Assembly: GCA_030529725.1 (NCBI GenBank)
Contig: JAUMWI010000015.1
Coordinates: 1 to 34,533 of the forward strand
Source: Eubacteriales bacterium
GTDB lineage: Bacteria > Bacillota > Clostridia > Oscillospirales > Oscillospiraceae
Length of the DNA: 34,533 nt
Direction: 5' to 3'
Numbering within the stretch: the first letter of the stretch is position 1; each line of letters starts with the position of its first letter. The position numbers and the translations under genes were made by a program. The notes under the pieces were generated by a model. The model saw only the letters and a program-made list of their open reading frames with translations, was not told where the DNA came from and did no database searches. Shown here piece by piece: positions 1 through 7,019 of this stretch.

Positions 1-856
1 GACTTGCAAGAATCACCGGAGCAAAGACGGATTTTAAAATGCAGTAAACCGCGAGCCAAAATGCCATTCCGATGACATTAAAGGACAGATGAACCATGGC
101 GGCCCGTTTTGCATTCTTGTTGGCACCCACGGAGGAAATCAATGCGGTTATGCAGGTTCCGATATTCTGCCCCATAATGATCGGCACTGCCGCACCGTAG
201 GAAACTGCTCCTGTGGAAGCGAGAGCTTGCAGGATACCGACGGATGCCGAGCTTGATTGTATGATTGCTGTGAGGACAGCGCCCGCAAGAACGCCTAAAA
301 TCGGGTTGGTGAACAGAAGAAACATCTGCCCGAATTCCGGTATGTTTTTCAGTCCGGAAACAGCACCCGACATCGTTTCCATACCGAACATCAAGGTGGC
401 AAAGCCCAGCAGAATCATACCTGAGTCCTTTTTTCTGTCCTTCTTGCAGAACATATAGAGGATGATACCGATGAGCGCGAGAACAGGGGTAAAGGAGGAC
501 GGTTTTAACAGTTTCACCCATACAGTTCCGCTGTCAATTCCTGCAAGACTCAATATCCAGGCGGTGACGGTTGTACCGATATTGGCACCCATGATCACGC
601 TGATAGACTGGTGCAGCGTCATGACTCCGGAATTGACAAAGCCTACAACCATTACCGTCGTGGCAGATGAGCTTTGAATGATCGCAGTTATGCCAAGGCC
701 GGTCAAAAGGCCTGCTGTTTTGCTGCCGGTTAATCTCCCGAGTACCGTTTTCAGTCCGCTGCCGGCTCTGCGTTCCAGTGCCTGACCCATGAGATTCATG
801 CCGAACAGAAAGAGGCAGAGTCCGCCGATCATTGTTAATACATCAAAAATGTTCAT
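1..856 (-). CDS. Na/Pi cotransporter family protein (NptA/PhoU-less type), partial
   Basis: Inorganic phosphate importer of the Na/Pi cotransporter family, acting in the cytoplasmic membrane. The frame opens with MNIFDVLTMIGGLCLFLFGM and runs off the left edge with no stop, so only about 285 residues are visible. Two copies of the family's signature serine-rich repeat are present, IIQSSSATT near residue 60 and IIQSSSAS about 130 residues later, each followed by an NIGT motif (GANIGT and GQNIGT). This is the inverted-repeat transport core; any C-terminal PhoU-like domain lies outside the window. The ATG at 856 has a GGAG about 10 nt upstream. The gene sits downstream of phoB-phoR-like genes on the same strand but is separated from them by a terminator, and it has its own Pho-box-like repeat at 926-943, which fits phosphate-starvation control. 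Confidence 0.9.
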   Translation of the reverse strand, partial: MNIFDVLTMIGGLCLFLFGMNLMGQALERRAGSGLKTVLGRLTGSKTAGLLTGLGITAIIQSSSATTVMVVGFVNSGVMTLHQSISVIMGANIGTTVTAWILSLAGIDSGTVWVKLLKPSSFTPVLALIGIILYMFCKKDRKKDSGMILLGFATLMFGMETMSGAVSGLKNIPEFGQMFLLFTNPILGVLAGAVLTAIIQSSSASVGILQALASTGAVSYGAAVPIIMGQNIGTCITALISSVGANKNAKRAAMVHLSFNVIGMAFWLAVYCILKSVFAPVILAS

Positions 857-925
857 TTCATGTTCACTCCGTTTCTTGTCAGGGTAAATCTTAACGGAGA
901 AACATCAAATGCAATACCGTATAAA

Positions 926-952
926 TGTAAAATCCATGTAAAACCCGTAAAA
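926..952 (-). promoter_or_regulatory. PhoP/PhoB-box-like direct repeat upstream of the Na/Pi gene
   Basis: On the minus strand this reads as TTTTACA units: TTTACA, five bases, TTTACA, an exact 11-bp period (plus-strand TGTAAAA at 926 and 937), with a third degenerate unit at 946-952. Gram-positive PhoP boxes are TTTACA-like hexamers repeated with about 5-bp gaps. The same 20-bp block, with one difference, recurs at 3082-3101 in front of the response regulator gene. Binding is inferred, not shown. Confidence 0.65.
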
Positions 953-987
953 AAAGAGGATCGTCATGAAAAACATCATGACGATCC
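949..987 (-). terminator. Rho-independent terminator of the phoB-phoR operon
   Basis: A 12-bp perfect stem (958-969 with 976-987) closes a six-base loop and is followed on the minus strand by TCTTTTTTTAC. It lies just downstream of the histidine kinase stop codon at 1002 and abuts the Pho-box-like repeat of the next gene. Confidence 0.85.
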
Positions 988-1001
988 CTGGCTGATGCGC
1001 T

Positions 1002-2345
1002 TTATTTTTTCGGAAAAATGACCGTAAATGTTGTGCCGATGTTCTGCTCACTTTCTACCGTGATTGCTGCATTGTGAATCATCACGCCGTGTTTCACAAT
1101 GGACAAGCCAAGACCTGTCCCGCCGATCTCCTTTGAGTGACTCTTGTCCACGCGGTAAAAACGCTCAAAGATGCGTTCCTGGTATTCCTGCGGAATACCG
1201 ATGCCGGTATCGCGGACAGCAAGCACGACCGATCTGTCATAATTTTGTACAGAGACTTCCACCGTGCCATTCGGACGATTGTATTTGATCGCATTATCAC
1301 ACAGATTGTAAATGATGCTGTAAAGAACCTGCGGAACACCGTATAAAGTGGCTTCTTCGCCGGAGAGCGTAAGCATGACATTCTGTTTTTCTGCCTCGGA
1401 CTGAACACTGTCTACCGCGTTTTTTGCAATCTGAAGCAGGTCAACATTGTTTCGCTGCATTTCATTTGCCCCACCGTCTAACTTGGTCAGGTCAATAATA
1501 TCACAGACAAGTTGGGTCATGCGCTGAGCCTCCTGCCGAATTTTGCCGGCAAACGGGCGAATGTCCTCCACTCTCACCATGTTGCCCTCCAGCAGTTCGG
1601 CATAACCGGAGATCGCGTGAAGCGGTGTTTTTAGCTCGTGGGAGGCATTTGCGGTAAACTCCTGGCGAATATGCGATGCTTTTTCGAGTTCTCTCTGATT
1701 GCGCCGAATCTCTGATTGCTGAACGCTCATGCGGTAAAGGAGCGGTTCGATTTCTTCATACTCTTTATTACCGAGGTAGGACGCCGGATTCTCCAGATCA
1801 ATTTGATTGATCGGTTCCACAATCTTTTTGGAGAGACGAGATGCAAGAATAAATGAGAGAATGAGCGCTAAAAGGGCAACAAGTGCAATGGGCTGTGCAA
1901 ACCCGAGAAGAAGAGACCAAAGGGTATTTTGCACGCCAGAGAGACGAAGAACCGTTCCGTCGGGCAACCGTTGGGCAGAATAGAACAGCTTTTCAGACAG
2001 CGTTTGAGAATAGCGGCTGCTCTCCCCAAAACCGGTCTCAAGCGCCTCTTTCACCTCTTCACGCTCCAGATGGTTTCCCATACCGGAACGGTCAGCCTCA
2101 TTGTCATAAAGAATGGCGCCGTCAGAGCCGATCCAGGTAATACGATAATCAATGCTATTCAAGTTCATGAAATAGTCCATGCCGTTTAGGGCAACCCCCT
2201 GCGCGGCAAGCTGCGTCTCTACCTTCAGCTGGTTACGCTGTACGCCGGAAAAATAGCTGTAGGTCACGCCCATGATAAAGACGAGAGAAGCAAGAAAGAC
2301 CGTCAGCGCAACAAGCCAGATGGAATGGAAGATCTTTTTGCTCAT
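1002..2345 (-). CDS. phoR: PhoR-type membrane sensor histidine kinase
   Basis: Sensor kinase, 447 residues, that would phosphorylate the response regulator encoded just upstream. A first membrane segment lies at about residues 9-30, an extracytoplasmic region at about 31-145, and a second membrane segment at about 148-170, followed by a linker. The HisKA phospho-acceptor is H236 in FTANASHELKTPL. The ATPase domain shows an N box (NLCDNAIKYN), a G1 box (DTGIGIP), an F box (IFERFYRVDKSHSK) and a G2 box (GGTGLGLSIVKH). The FYRVDKSHSKEIGGTGLGL stretch is typical of PhoR in Firmicutes. The start overlaps the regulator stop by four bases (ATGA), so translation is coupled. The Pho assignment rests on this motif, the neighbouring phosphate transporter and the Pho-box-like repeats; the actual ligand is not visible. 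Confidence 0.9.
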   Translation of the reverse strand: MSKKIFHSIWLVALTVFLASLVFIMGVTYSYFSGVQRNQLKVETQLAAQGVALNGMDYFMNLNSIDYRITWIGSDGAILYDNEADRSGMGNHLEREEVKEALETGFGESSRYSQTLSEKLFYSAQRLPDGTVLRLSGVQNTLWSLLLGFAQPIALVALLALILSFILASRLSKKIVEPINQIDLENPASYLGNKEYEEIEPLLYRMSVQQSEIRRNQRELEKASHIRQEFTANASHELKTPLHAISGYAELLEGNMVRVEDIRPFAGKIRQEAQRMTQLVCDIIDLTKLDGGANEMQRNNVDLLQIAKNAVDSVQSEAEKQNVMLTLSGEEATLYGVPQVLYSIIYNLCDNAIKYNRPNGTVEVSVQNYDRSVVLAVRDTGIGIPQEYQERIFERFYRVDKSHSKEIGGTGLGLSIVKHGVMIHNAAITVESEQNIGTTFTVIFPKK

Positions 2346-3016
2346 GGCTGCCCCTCCATCCTGTAACCCACACCGCGGACGGTTTGAATCTGTACACCGG
2401 CGTTCCCAAGCTTGGTTCTTAACGTTCCGATATGAACATCGACCGTTCTGCTCTCCCCAATAAAGTCAGCCCCCCAAACGGCGGAGAGCAGTGCTTCTCT
2501 GGTAAAGACCTGTCCGTTTGATTCCAGCAGCAGCTTCAATAGATCGAATTCTTTCAGCGTTAGGGAAACAACCTGACCGCCTGCCGTTACGGTGTGCCGC
2601 GCGGGGTCGAGCGTGATGTCACCCTGATTCAAGAGTTCAGGTAATTGCCTCGGCTTTGTGCGGCGCAGAACGGCCTTGATGCGCGAAACCATTTCCATCA
2701 TGCCAAACGGTTTGCACAGATAATCGTCAGCACCAAGATCAAGTCCGGTGACCTTATCGTATTCACTGCCCTTGGCGGTGGCCAGAATGACCGGAATATC
2801 GGCCGTTACAGGGGAGGAGCGCAGCTTCTTTAGAATGGAGATTCCGTCTTCTCCGGGGAGCATAATATCCAGCATAATAAGCTCCGGGAGAGCAGAAGCC
2901 ATTGCTTTCCAGAATCCTTCACTGCCGGAAAAACCGGTTGCTTCAAAACCTGCCATATTCAGCGTGTATTGCATCAGTTCGCGAATGCTGCTCTCGTCTT
3001 CTACGCAGTATATCAT
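2342..3016 (-). CDS. phoB: PhoB/PhoP-type OmpR-family response regulator
   Basis: DNA-binding response regulator of 224 residues. The receiver domain has the acidic pair E6/D7, phospho-acceptor D50 (IMLDIMLPGEDG), T80 and K102 (CKPFGM). The C-terminal winged helix (about residues 125-224) has the OmpR-family motifs LTLKEFDLLKLLLE and SRTVDVHIGTLRTKLG. A longer frame opens upstream at 3118, but the ATG at 3016 is preferred because AAGGAGAAG sits just before it and MIYCVEDE is the normal receiver start. It overlaps the kinase gene by 4 nt. The promoter region carries a Pho-box-like repeat almost identical to the one in front of the phosphate transporter, suggesting autoregulation. Confidence 0.93.
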   Translation of the reverse strand: MIYCVEDESSIRELMQYTLNMAGFEATGFSGSEGFWKAMASALPELIMLDIMLPGEDGISILKKLRSSPVTADIPVILATAKGSEYDKVTGLDLGADDYLCKPFGMMEMVSRIKAVLRRTKPRQLPELLNQGDITLDPARHTVTAGGQVVSLTLKEFDLLKLLLESNGQVFTREALLSAVWGADFIGESRTVDVHIGTLRTKLGNAGVQIQTVRGVGYRMEGQP

Positions 3017-3081
3017 GACACTTCTCCTTTTTTTACTACTGCAATGATACTGTAAAACGGTAAAGAAGAATAGATGGCTTT

Positions 3082-3101
3082 TGTAAAATCTATGTAAAAC
3101 C
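3082..3101 (-). promoter_or_regulatory. Pho-box-like direct repeat upstream of phoB
   Basis: Plus-strand TGTAAAA at 3082 and again at 3093, an 11-bp period; read on the minus strand it is TTTACA, five bases, TTTACA. It matches the repeat at 926-945 at 19 of 20 positions. A further TGTAAAA lies at 3051, closer to the gene, and TATCAT at about 3044-3049 could be the -10. Autoregulation is inferred. Confidence 0.6.
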
Positions 3102-3109
3102 AACTGCTT

Positions 3110-3150
3110 TAAAAACAAAAAGCTCCCGAAACCTTGCGGTTTCAGGAGCT
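3110..3150 (-). terminator. Terminator of the tRNA-Arg gene
   Basis: A 13-bp stem with one mismatch (3121-3133 with 3138-3150), loop TTGC, is followed on the minus strand by TTTTTGTTTTT. It begins just past the CCA end of the tRNA. Confidence 0.85.
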
Positions 3151-3153
3151 TTC

Positions 3154-3230
3154 TGGTACGCCGTGAGGGATTCGAACCCCCGGCCTTCTGGTCCGTAGCC
3201 AGACGCTCTATCCAGCTGAGCTAACGGCGC
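3154..3230 (-). tRNA. tRNA-Arg (anticodon ACG), CCA encoded
   Basis: Reads on the minus strand as a full cloverleaf. The acceptor stem GCGCCGT pairs with ACGGCGT (first pair G-U), the D arm is GCTCAGCTGGATAGAGC, the anticodon stem TCTGG/CCAGA closes loop CTACGGA with anticodon ACG, and the T arm is GGGGGTTCGAATCCC. Discriminator A and an encoded CCA end the gene at 3154. The A34 of ACG is normally edited to inosine by TadA, so this tRNA would read CGU, CGC and CGA. It has its own promoter and terminator, so it is a single-gene transcript. Confidence 0.96.
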
Positions 3231-3255
3231 ATGTCCTTTTCCGGACAGCTTCGCT

Positions 3256-3284
3256 ATCATAGCACATTGATTTTTAAAATGCAA
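3256..3284 (-). promoter_or_regulatory. Sigma-A promoter of tRNA-Arg
   Basis: Minus strand: -35 TTGCAT (3279-3284), 17-bp spacer, -10 TATGAT (3256-3261), about 25 bp upstream of the mature tRNA 5' end. Confidence 0.8.
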
Positions 3285-3392
3285 GGGGTTATTTTTATTT
3301 TTTTCAAAAAATGGAGAAAAAACTTTTGTGTTTTATCAAAAGCAGGAAGGGAAGCGCACGAAAACCGTGAGCCCCCCGGTTCTGCAAGGATT

Positions 3393-3926
3393 TTACCGTT
3401 CTACCGTATGCTTAAGTGAGGGGACAATAATAAAAGCCAGTGCTCCACCGATGAGTGCGGTGATAAGCTGCGTCAGAGAAAAGGTTATCCGAGCCGAGGC
3501 GAGAGCGGGGGCAGGAAGACCGGTGGACGGACCGAGCAGCGGCAAAATCAAAAGGGAGATTGTCAGCCCCATAAAGGCGGATTTGACCACTGAGCCGACG
3601 AAAATACCGCAAAGCAGATTCTTGCTTCCTGATTCTTTGCAGGTAAAAAGCCATACCATCAACACCAGAATGAAGTTTCCCACCATGATGCAGGGCATGA
3701 TCGGCGGAATGGCGCTCATCAAAGGACTCCCGGTGATCATCCATGAGGTAAGCGGTGTAACGATGGATAGAATTGCTCCGCTCAACAGTCCGCAGAATAC
3801 GACGGCAACGATGAGAATGCAGTTAATAATGGGACCGGTGAGGTAGACGGAAGTGTTCTTTAAAAACTGGCTTGCGATGCAAAGAGCCAGCAAAAGGGCG
3901 GTCGTTGTGATTTGCCTGGTTTTCAT
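3393..3926 (-). CDS. ECF transporter S component-like membrane protein
   Basis: Integral membrane protein of 177 residues with about five or six hydrophobic segments, beginning MKTRQITTTALLLALCIASQ. This N-terminus, a short basic stretch leading into an Ala/Leu-rich helix, is typical of substrate-binding S components of energy-coupling factor (ECF) vitamin transporters, as are the length and the Gly/Pro-rich loops (LTGPIINC, PLMSAIPPIMPCIMVG). No ECF ATPase or T subunit is encoded nearby, so it would have to use a shared module encoded elsewhere. The ATG at 3926 has AGGAGA six bases upstream; the frame also opens at 3950 but that start has no ribosome site. The substrate cannot be read from the sequence. 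It is divergent from the Crp/Fnr-type regulator, which might control it. Confidence 0.7.
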   Translation of the reverse strand: MKTRQITTTALLLALCIASQFLKNTSVYLTGPIINCILIVAVVFCGLLSGAILSIVTPLTSWMITGSPLMSAIPPIMPCIMVGNFILVLMVWLFTCKESGSKNLLCGIFVGSVVKSAFMGLTISLLILPLLGPSTGLPAPALASARITFSLTQLITALIGGALAFIIVPSLKHTVER

Positions 3927-3970
3927 AGACAGTCTCCTCATAGTAAACATACAAAAAGTGAGCTTACTTC

Positions 3971-3999
3971 TTGAATTCTTTCCGCAAGCATACTATACT
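3971..3999 (+). promoter_or_regulatory. Sigma-A promoter of the Crp/Fnr-type gene
   Basis: -35 TTGAAT (3971-3976), 17-bp spacer, -10 TATACT (3994-3999). Transcription would start near 4006, shortly before the palindrome at 4014. Confidence 0.7.
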
Positions 4000-4013
4000 T
4001 CACAGTACAGTTC

Positions 4014-4029
4014 TGTTGCTATTGCAACA
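4014..4029. promoter_or_regulatory. Palindromic operator candidate TGTTGC-N4-GCAACA
   Basis: Perfect 6+6 palindrome, TGTTGC tatt GCAACA, a 16-bp Crp/Fnr-like site architecture. It lies just after the predicted transcription start and just before the ribosome site of the Crp/Fnr-type gene, a position suited to autorepression. Binding by the neighbouring protein is inferred. Confidence 0.5.
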
Positions 4030-4042
4030 AAAGGAGAGGAAA

Positions 4043-4735
4043 ATGGATCAATTCTTGACTCTACTGGAGAAGCTTAATCTTTTCTCAGGGATTGCACGCG
4101 AGGAGATCGCGCCGCTTTACCGTCGATTTGGCTGTTATACGACGCAGTATGAAAAGGGAGCAATTCTATGGAACCGCGGTGATCAGGTCAAGGCAGCCGG
4201 TATTGTGCTTTCCGGCTGTGTGCAGGCAGAGCAAAACACTGCGGACGGCGTGCAGCGTATTGTGGCGCGGCACAGCGCAGGATCACTTTTCGGCGATGTG
4301 CTGATGTCTTCTCAGATGCAGAAAAGTCCGGTGGACATTGTTGCCTGCGAAAACACACAGGTTCTTTTCCTGCCGCTTGTGAATATTATGGGGGACTCCT
4401 GTGGGGCAACGGAAGCGCAGGTGCGTTTCCGACTGAATTTACTCAGCGAGATTTCCGATAAGTACTGGGCACTCTACCGCCGCATTTCCTGCCTGATGGC
4501 GCCGAGTGTCCGCGGACGGGTCGCGCGATATCTGCTCCATGAACGAGAGGAGCAGGGAAGCGATTCCTTACAGCTCTCCTGTACCCGTGAAAACATGGCA
4601 GCACAGCTTTGCGTCAATCGCAGCGCCATGTGTCGCGAGTTGGGTCGGATGCAGCGAGAGGGGCTGCTGATCCTACATCGCAGAACCTGCACGCTTTGCA
4701 ATATTTCTCACCTGGAAGCAATTGCAGAGCGGTAA
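4043..4735 (+). CDS. Crp/Fnr-family transcriptional regulator
   Basis: Cytoplasmic DNA-binding regulator of 230 residues. Residues about 10-115 form a cyclic-nucleotide-binding-type beta barrel (YEKGAILWNRGD, then GSLFGDVLM in place of the GExFGE loop). Residues about 150-225 form a winged helix, with the helix-turn-helix in ENMAAQLCVNRSAMCRELGR. The phosphate-binding Arg-Ser pair of true cAMP receptors is not evident, so another signal is likely. It has ten cysteines (31, 59, 102, 120, 150, 180, 190, 197, 216, 219), including a C-terminal CTLC, so a redox or metal signal is possible. The ATG at 4043 follows AAGGAGAGGAAA and is preferred over the upstream in-frame ATG at 3971, which overlaps the -35. 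The next genes on the same strand are cysK and cysE, so it may regulate cysteine synthesis. Confidence 0.85.
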   Translation: MDQFLTLLEKLNLFSGIAREEIAPLYRRFGCYTTQYEKGAILWNRGDQVKAAGIVLSGCVQAEQNTADGVQRIVARHSAGSLFGDVLMSSQMQKSPVDIVACENTQVLFLPLVNIMGDSCGATEAQVRFRLNLLSEISDKYWALYRRISCLMAPSVRGRVARYLLHEREEQGSDSLQLSCTRENMAAQLCVNRSAMCRELGRMQREGLLILHRRTCTLCNISHLEAIAER

Positions 4736-4740
4736 ATTTC

Positions 4741-4769
4741 TTGCAATTGCCGGGTAGAGGGGTTATAAT
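4741..4769 (+). promoter_or_regulatory. Sigma-A promoter of cysK-cysE with GCAATTGC elements
   Basis: -35 TTGCAA (4741-4746), 17-bp spacer, -10 TATAAT (4764-4769). The palindrome GCAATTGC overlaps the -35 (4743-4750) and also occurs 25 bp upstream (4718-4725, inside the end of the regulator gene). A TGTTGC half site identical to that at 4014 lies at 4777-4782. Confidence 0.8.
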
Positions 4770-4826
4770 GAACACCTGTTGCAGAAACGAACAACCGTGA
4801 TACAACTATTATAGAAAGGAGCCCGA

Positions 4827-5762
4827 ATGATGAGAATTTTTCAGTCTGTTGCCGACCTTGCGGGAAACACCCCGCTGCTGGAGCTGTGTCGATATGAACG
4901 GAAACATGACCTGCAGGCAAGATTGCTTGCGAAGTTGGAGTGTTGCAATGTAGCCGGTAGTGCCAAGGACCGTGTGGCAAAGAACATGATCGAGACGGCG
5001 GAGCGCGAAGGGAAGCTTACTGCGGGCTCTGTGATCATTGAACCGACCAGCGGCAACACCGGAATCGGTCTTGCAGCGATGGCAAAGGTGCACGGTTACC
5101 GTGTTATTCTCACGATGCCGGACACCATGAGCGTCGAGCGGCGCAATCTGCTTAGAGCCTATGGTGCCGAGCTCGTGCTCACACCGGGCGCTCAGGGTAT
5201 GGCAGGATCCATCGAAAAGGCGGAGCAGCTTGCCCGCGAGATCCCCGGAAGCTTTATCCCTTCCCAGTTTGACAATCCTGCGAATCCCGAGGCGCACTAT
5301 CTGACCACAGGCCCGGAGATCTGGACGGACACGGAGGGACAGGTCGATTGCTTTGTTGCCGGTGTCGGCAGCGGCGGCAGTATTTCCGGTGTCGGTAAGT
5401 ATCTGCGCGAAAGAAAACCGGATATAAGGATCGTTGCGGTCGAGCCTGCTGCTTCACCGCTGATTTCCGGCGGAAAGGCCGGGCCTCACGGACTGCAGGG
5501 CATCGGAGCAAACTTTATTCCGAAAAATTATGACGGCAGCGTTGTTGATGAGGTGCTTTGCGTCCGTGAAGAGGATGCCTATGCCGCAGGCCGTGACATG
5601 GTCGCGTGTGAGGGCGTACTTGTCGGGATCACGGCAGGTGCTGCGCTGCACGCAGCCACTATTCTTGCAAAACGCGAAGAGAACAAGGGAAAGACCATCG
5701 TGGTACTGCTGCCGGATGGCGGCGACAAGTATCTCTCTACGCCCATGTATCAGGAGGAGTAA
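4827..5762 (+). CDS. cysK: Cysteine synthase A (O-acetylserine sulfhydrylase)
   Basis: PLP enzyme that makes cysteine from O-acetylserine and sulfide. It has 311 residues, the normal size. The Schiff-base lysine is K47 in NVAGSAKDRVAKNM, the substrate/phosphate loop is EPTSGNTGIG (71-80), and the PLP-phosphate glycine loop is GVGSGGSISGVGKYL. The C-terminal LPDGGDKYLSTPMY is characteristic of CysK. The lysine loop reads NVAGSAKDR rather than the commoner NPGGSVKDR, a small variation. Two start codons are adjacent (4827 and 4830) behind AAAGGAG; the second has slightly better spacing. It is followed by cysE only 7 nt away, forming a cysteine biosynthesis operon under the promoter at 4741-4769. 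Confidence 0.95.
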   Translation: MMRIFQSVADLAGNTPLLELCRYERKHDLQARLLAKLECCNVAGSAKDRVAKNMIETAEREGKLTAGSVIIEPTSGNTGIGLAAMAKVHGYRVILTMPDTMSVERRNLLRAYGAELVLTPGAQGMAGSIEKAEQLAREIPGSFIPSQFDNPANPEAHYLTTGPEIWTDTEGQVDCFVAGVGSGGSISGVGKYLRERKPDIRIVAVEPAASPLISGGKAGPHGLQGIGANFIPKNYDGSVVDEVLCVREEDAYAAGRDMVACEGVLVGITAGAALHAATILAKREENKGKTIVVLLPDGGDKYLSTPMYQEE

Positions 5763-5769
5763 GAAAACT

Positions 5770-6654
5770 ATGCAGGACGAAAAAAGAAACCGGATTATTA
5801 CAAGCGCTGCACAGAAGATGGCGCAGGGATATCGGGCGTTTTCCATTCCCATGTACGGTGATGCCCTGCATCTGCCGAGCAGAGAGGCGATAATTGAGAT
5901 TATCCGCGATTGCCAAAAGCTCCTTTTCCCGGTGTATTACGGGAATAAAGATCTGCTCAAGCTCCCTGCCGAGCAGTACAGTGCGCTTTTGATGGAACAC
6001 ATCCACGATAAGTTGACGATGCAGATCTCCATGACGATGGAGGATACGCAGGAGAATTACCGGAAGGCAGAGCAGATCTGCGATCAGTTTATTGAGCGCC
6101 TGCCGGACATTCAGGAGATGCTGATGAAGGATCTTCAGGCAAACTTTGACGGCGATCCTGCGGCGTACAGCATGCAGGAGGTCATTTTCTCCTATCCCGG
6201 CCTTTTCGCCATCTTCATCTATCGCATTGCCCACGAGCTGTATTTGCAGAACGTTGCCATGATCCCACGAATTATGACCGAGTATGCTCATTCCCAAACC
6301 GGTATTGATATCAACCCCGGCGCGACCATCGGAGAGTATTTCTTCATTGACCACGGAACCGGTATCGTGATCGGTGAGACGACAATTATCGGCAACAACG
6401 TCAAGATGTATCAGGGTGCGACGCTCGGCGCGCTGTCTCCGGTAGGCCAGCCCTGCAACCCCACGGAGCGCCGCCACCCCAAAATCGGCAATAATGTTAC
6501 GATCTACGCCGGATCCACACTGCTCGGCGGCGCAACGGAGATCGGTGACAATGTTGTCATCGGCGGTAACGCATTCCTGACGTCCTCTGTTGAAGCAGAC
6601 ACGACGGTGAGCATCAAAAAGCCGGAGATGCGCTTCCGCGGCAAGAACCATTAA
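5770..6654 (+). CDS. cysE: Serine O-acetyltransferase
   Basis: Acetyl-CoA:L-serine acetyltransferase, 294 residues, supplying O-acetylserine to the CysK encoded just before it. The N-terminal helical domain (about 1-170) precedes a left-handed beta-helix of hexapeptide repeats (from about 180). Catalytic-site motifs HSQTGIDINPGATIG and DHGTGIVIGETTIIG are present, followed by GATLGALSPVG and KIGNNVTIYAGSTLLGG. This longer architecture resembles the EpsC/Clostridia-type SAT rather than the 210-residue Bacillus form. The ATG at 5770 uses a GGAGGAG ribosome site that overlaps the end of cysK. Its last four bases overlap the end of the opposite-strand BFD-like gene, so a transcript reading through would be antisense to that gene until the hairpin at 6896-6930. 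Confidence 0.94.
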   Translation: MQDEKRNRIITSAAQKMAQGYRAFSIPMYGDALHLPSREAIIEIIRDCQKLLFPVYYGNKDLLKLPAEQYSALLMEHIHDKLTMQISMTMEDTQENYRKAEQICDQFIERLPDIQEMLMKDLQANFDGDPAAYSMQEVIFSYPGLFAIFIYRIAHELYLQNVAMIPRIMTEYAHSQTGIDINPGATIGEYFFIDHGTGIVIGETTIIGNNVKMYQGATLGALSPVGQPCNPTERRHPKIGNNVTIYAGSTLLGGATEIGDNVVIGGNAFLTSSVEADTTVSIKKPEMRFRGKNH

Positions 6655-6839
6655 GAACGGTTGTCATAGCGCAGGTGGTCAATATATTTTGTGATTTCCT
6701 CAACGCACAGCTCACAGCCGATGCCGCAGCCGGTCTCCTTTTGGACCTCTTCATAGGTATCGGCACCCTTGTCGTAAGCCTCTTTGATTTGTCCCCAGGT
6801 GATGCTTTGGCAGGTACATGCCATTTCGTTTGGATCCAT
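6651..6839 (-). CDS. BFD-like [2Fe-2S]-binding small protein
   Basis: Protein of 62 residues matching the bacterioferritin-associated-ferredoxin (Fer2_BFD) fold. Four conserved-type cysteines occur as C-x-C near the N-terminus (MACTCQSITWGQI, C8 and C10) and as C-x-x-C in the second half (GCGIGCELCVEEI), the usual ligand pattern of this family for a [2Fe-2S] cluster. The family acts in iron release or electron transfer; stand-alone copies in Clostridia have no fixed role. AAAGGAG lies 7 nt upstream of the ATG at 6839. It converges on cysE with a 4-bp overlap of the 3' ends. No dedicated terminator is visible, because its 3' end is inside cysE. Confidence 0.85.
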   Translation of the reverse strand: MDPNEMACTCQSITWGQIKEAYDKGADTYEEVQKETGCGIGCELCVEEITKYIDHLRYDNRS

Positions 6840-6895
6840 AAAAATGCTCCTTTCGATGTTTTGCCATAGTATTCCTCAAAGTGCTGAAAAAATAC

Positions 6896-6930
6896 AAAAA
6901 CAGGAGAACGGACTGCGTTCTCCTGTTTTT
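6896..6930. terminator. Bidirectional-looking terminator hairpin
   Basis: CAGGAGAACG (6901-6910) pairs with CGTTCTCCTG (6916-6925), flanked by AAAAA and TTTTT. On the plus strand the stem is followed by TTTTTAT, so it would end the cysK-cysE transcript after it crosses the BFD-like gene antisense. Confidence 0.75.
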
Positions 6931-6969
6931 ATACGCTATACGCTAAAAATGAAATGTCTGAATGGGCGG

Positions 6970-7008
6970 AAGAAAAAAACAAAACCGCCTGAAGTTCAGA
7001 CGGTTTTG
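6970..7008 (-). terminator. Terminator of asnA
   Basis: AAAACCGTCTGAA pairs with TTCAGGCGGTTTT (one mismatch, very short loop) and is followed on the minus strand by GTTTTTTTC, starting 12 bp after the asnA stop. Confidence 0.85.
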
Positions 7009-7019
7009 CAAGGATCCAA

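Noticed and set aside
3090..3284. Minus-strand 64-codon frame containing AQLDRASGYGPEGRGFESL
   Set aside because: This is the well-known false translation of a tRNA-Arg gene; the cloverleaf is complete and the frame spans its terminator.
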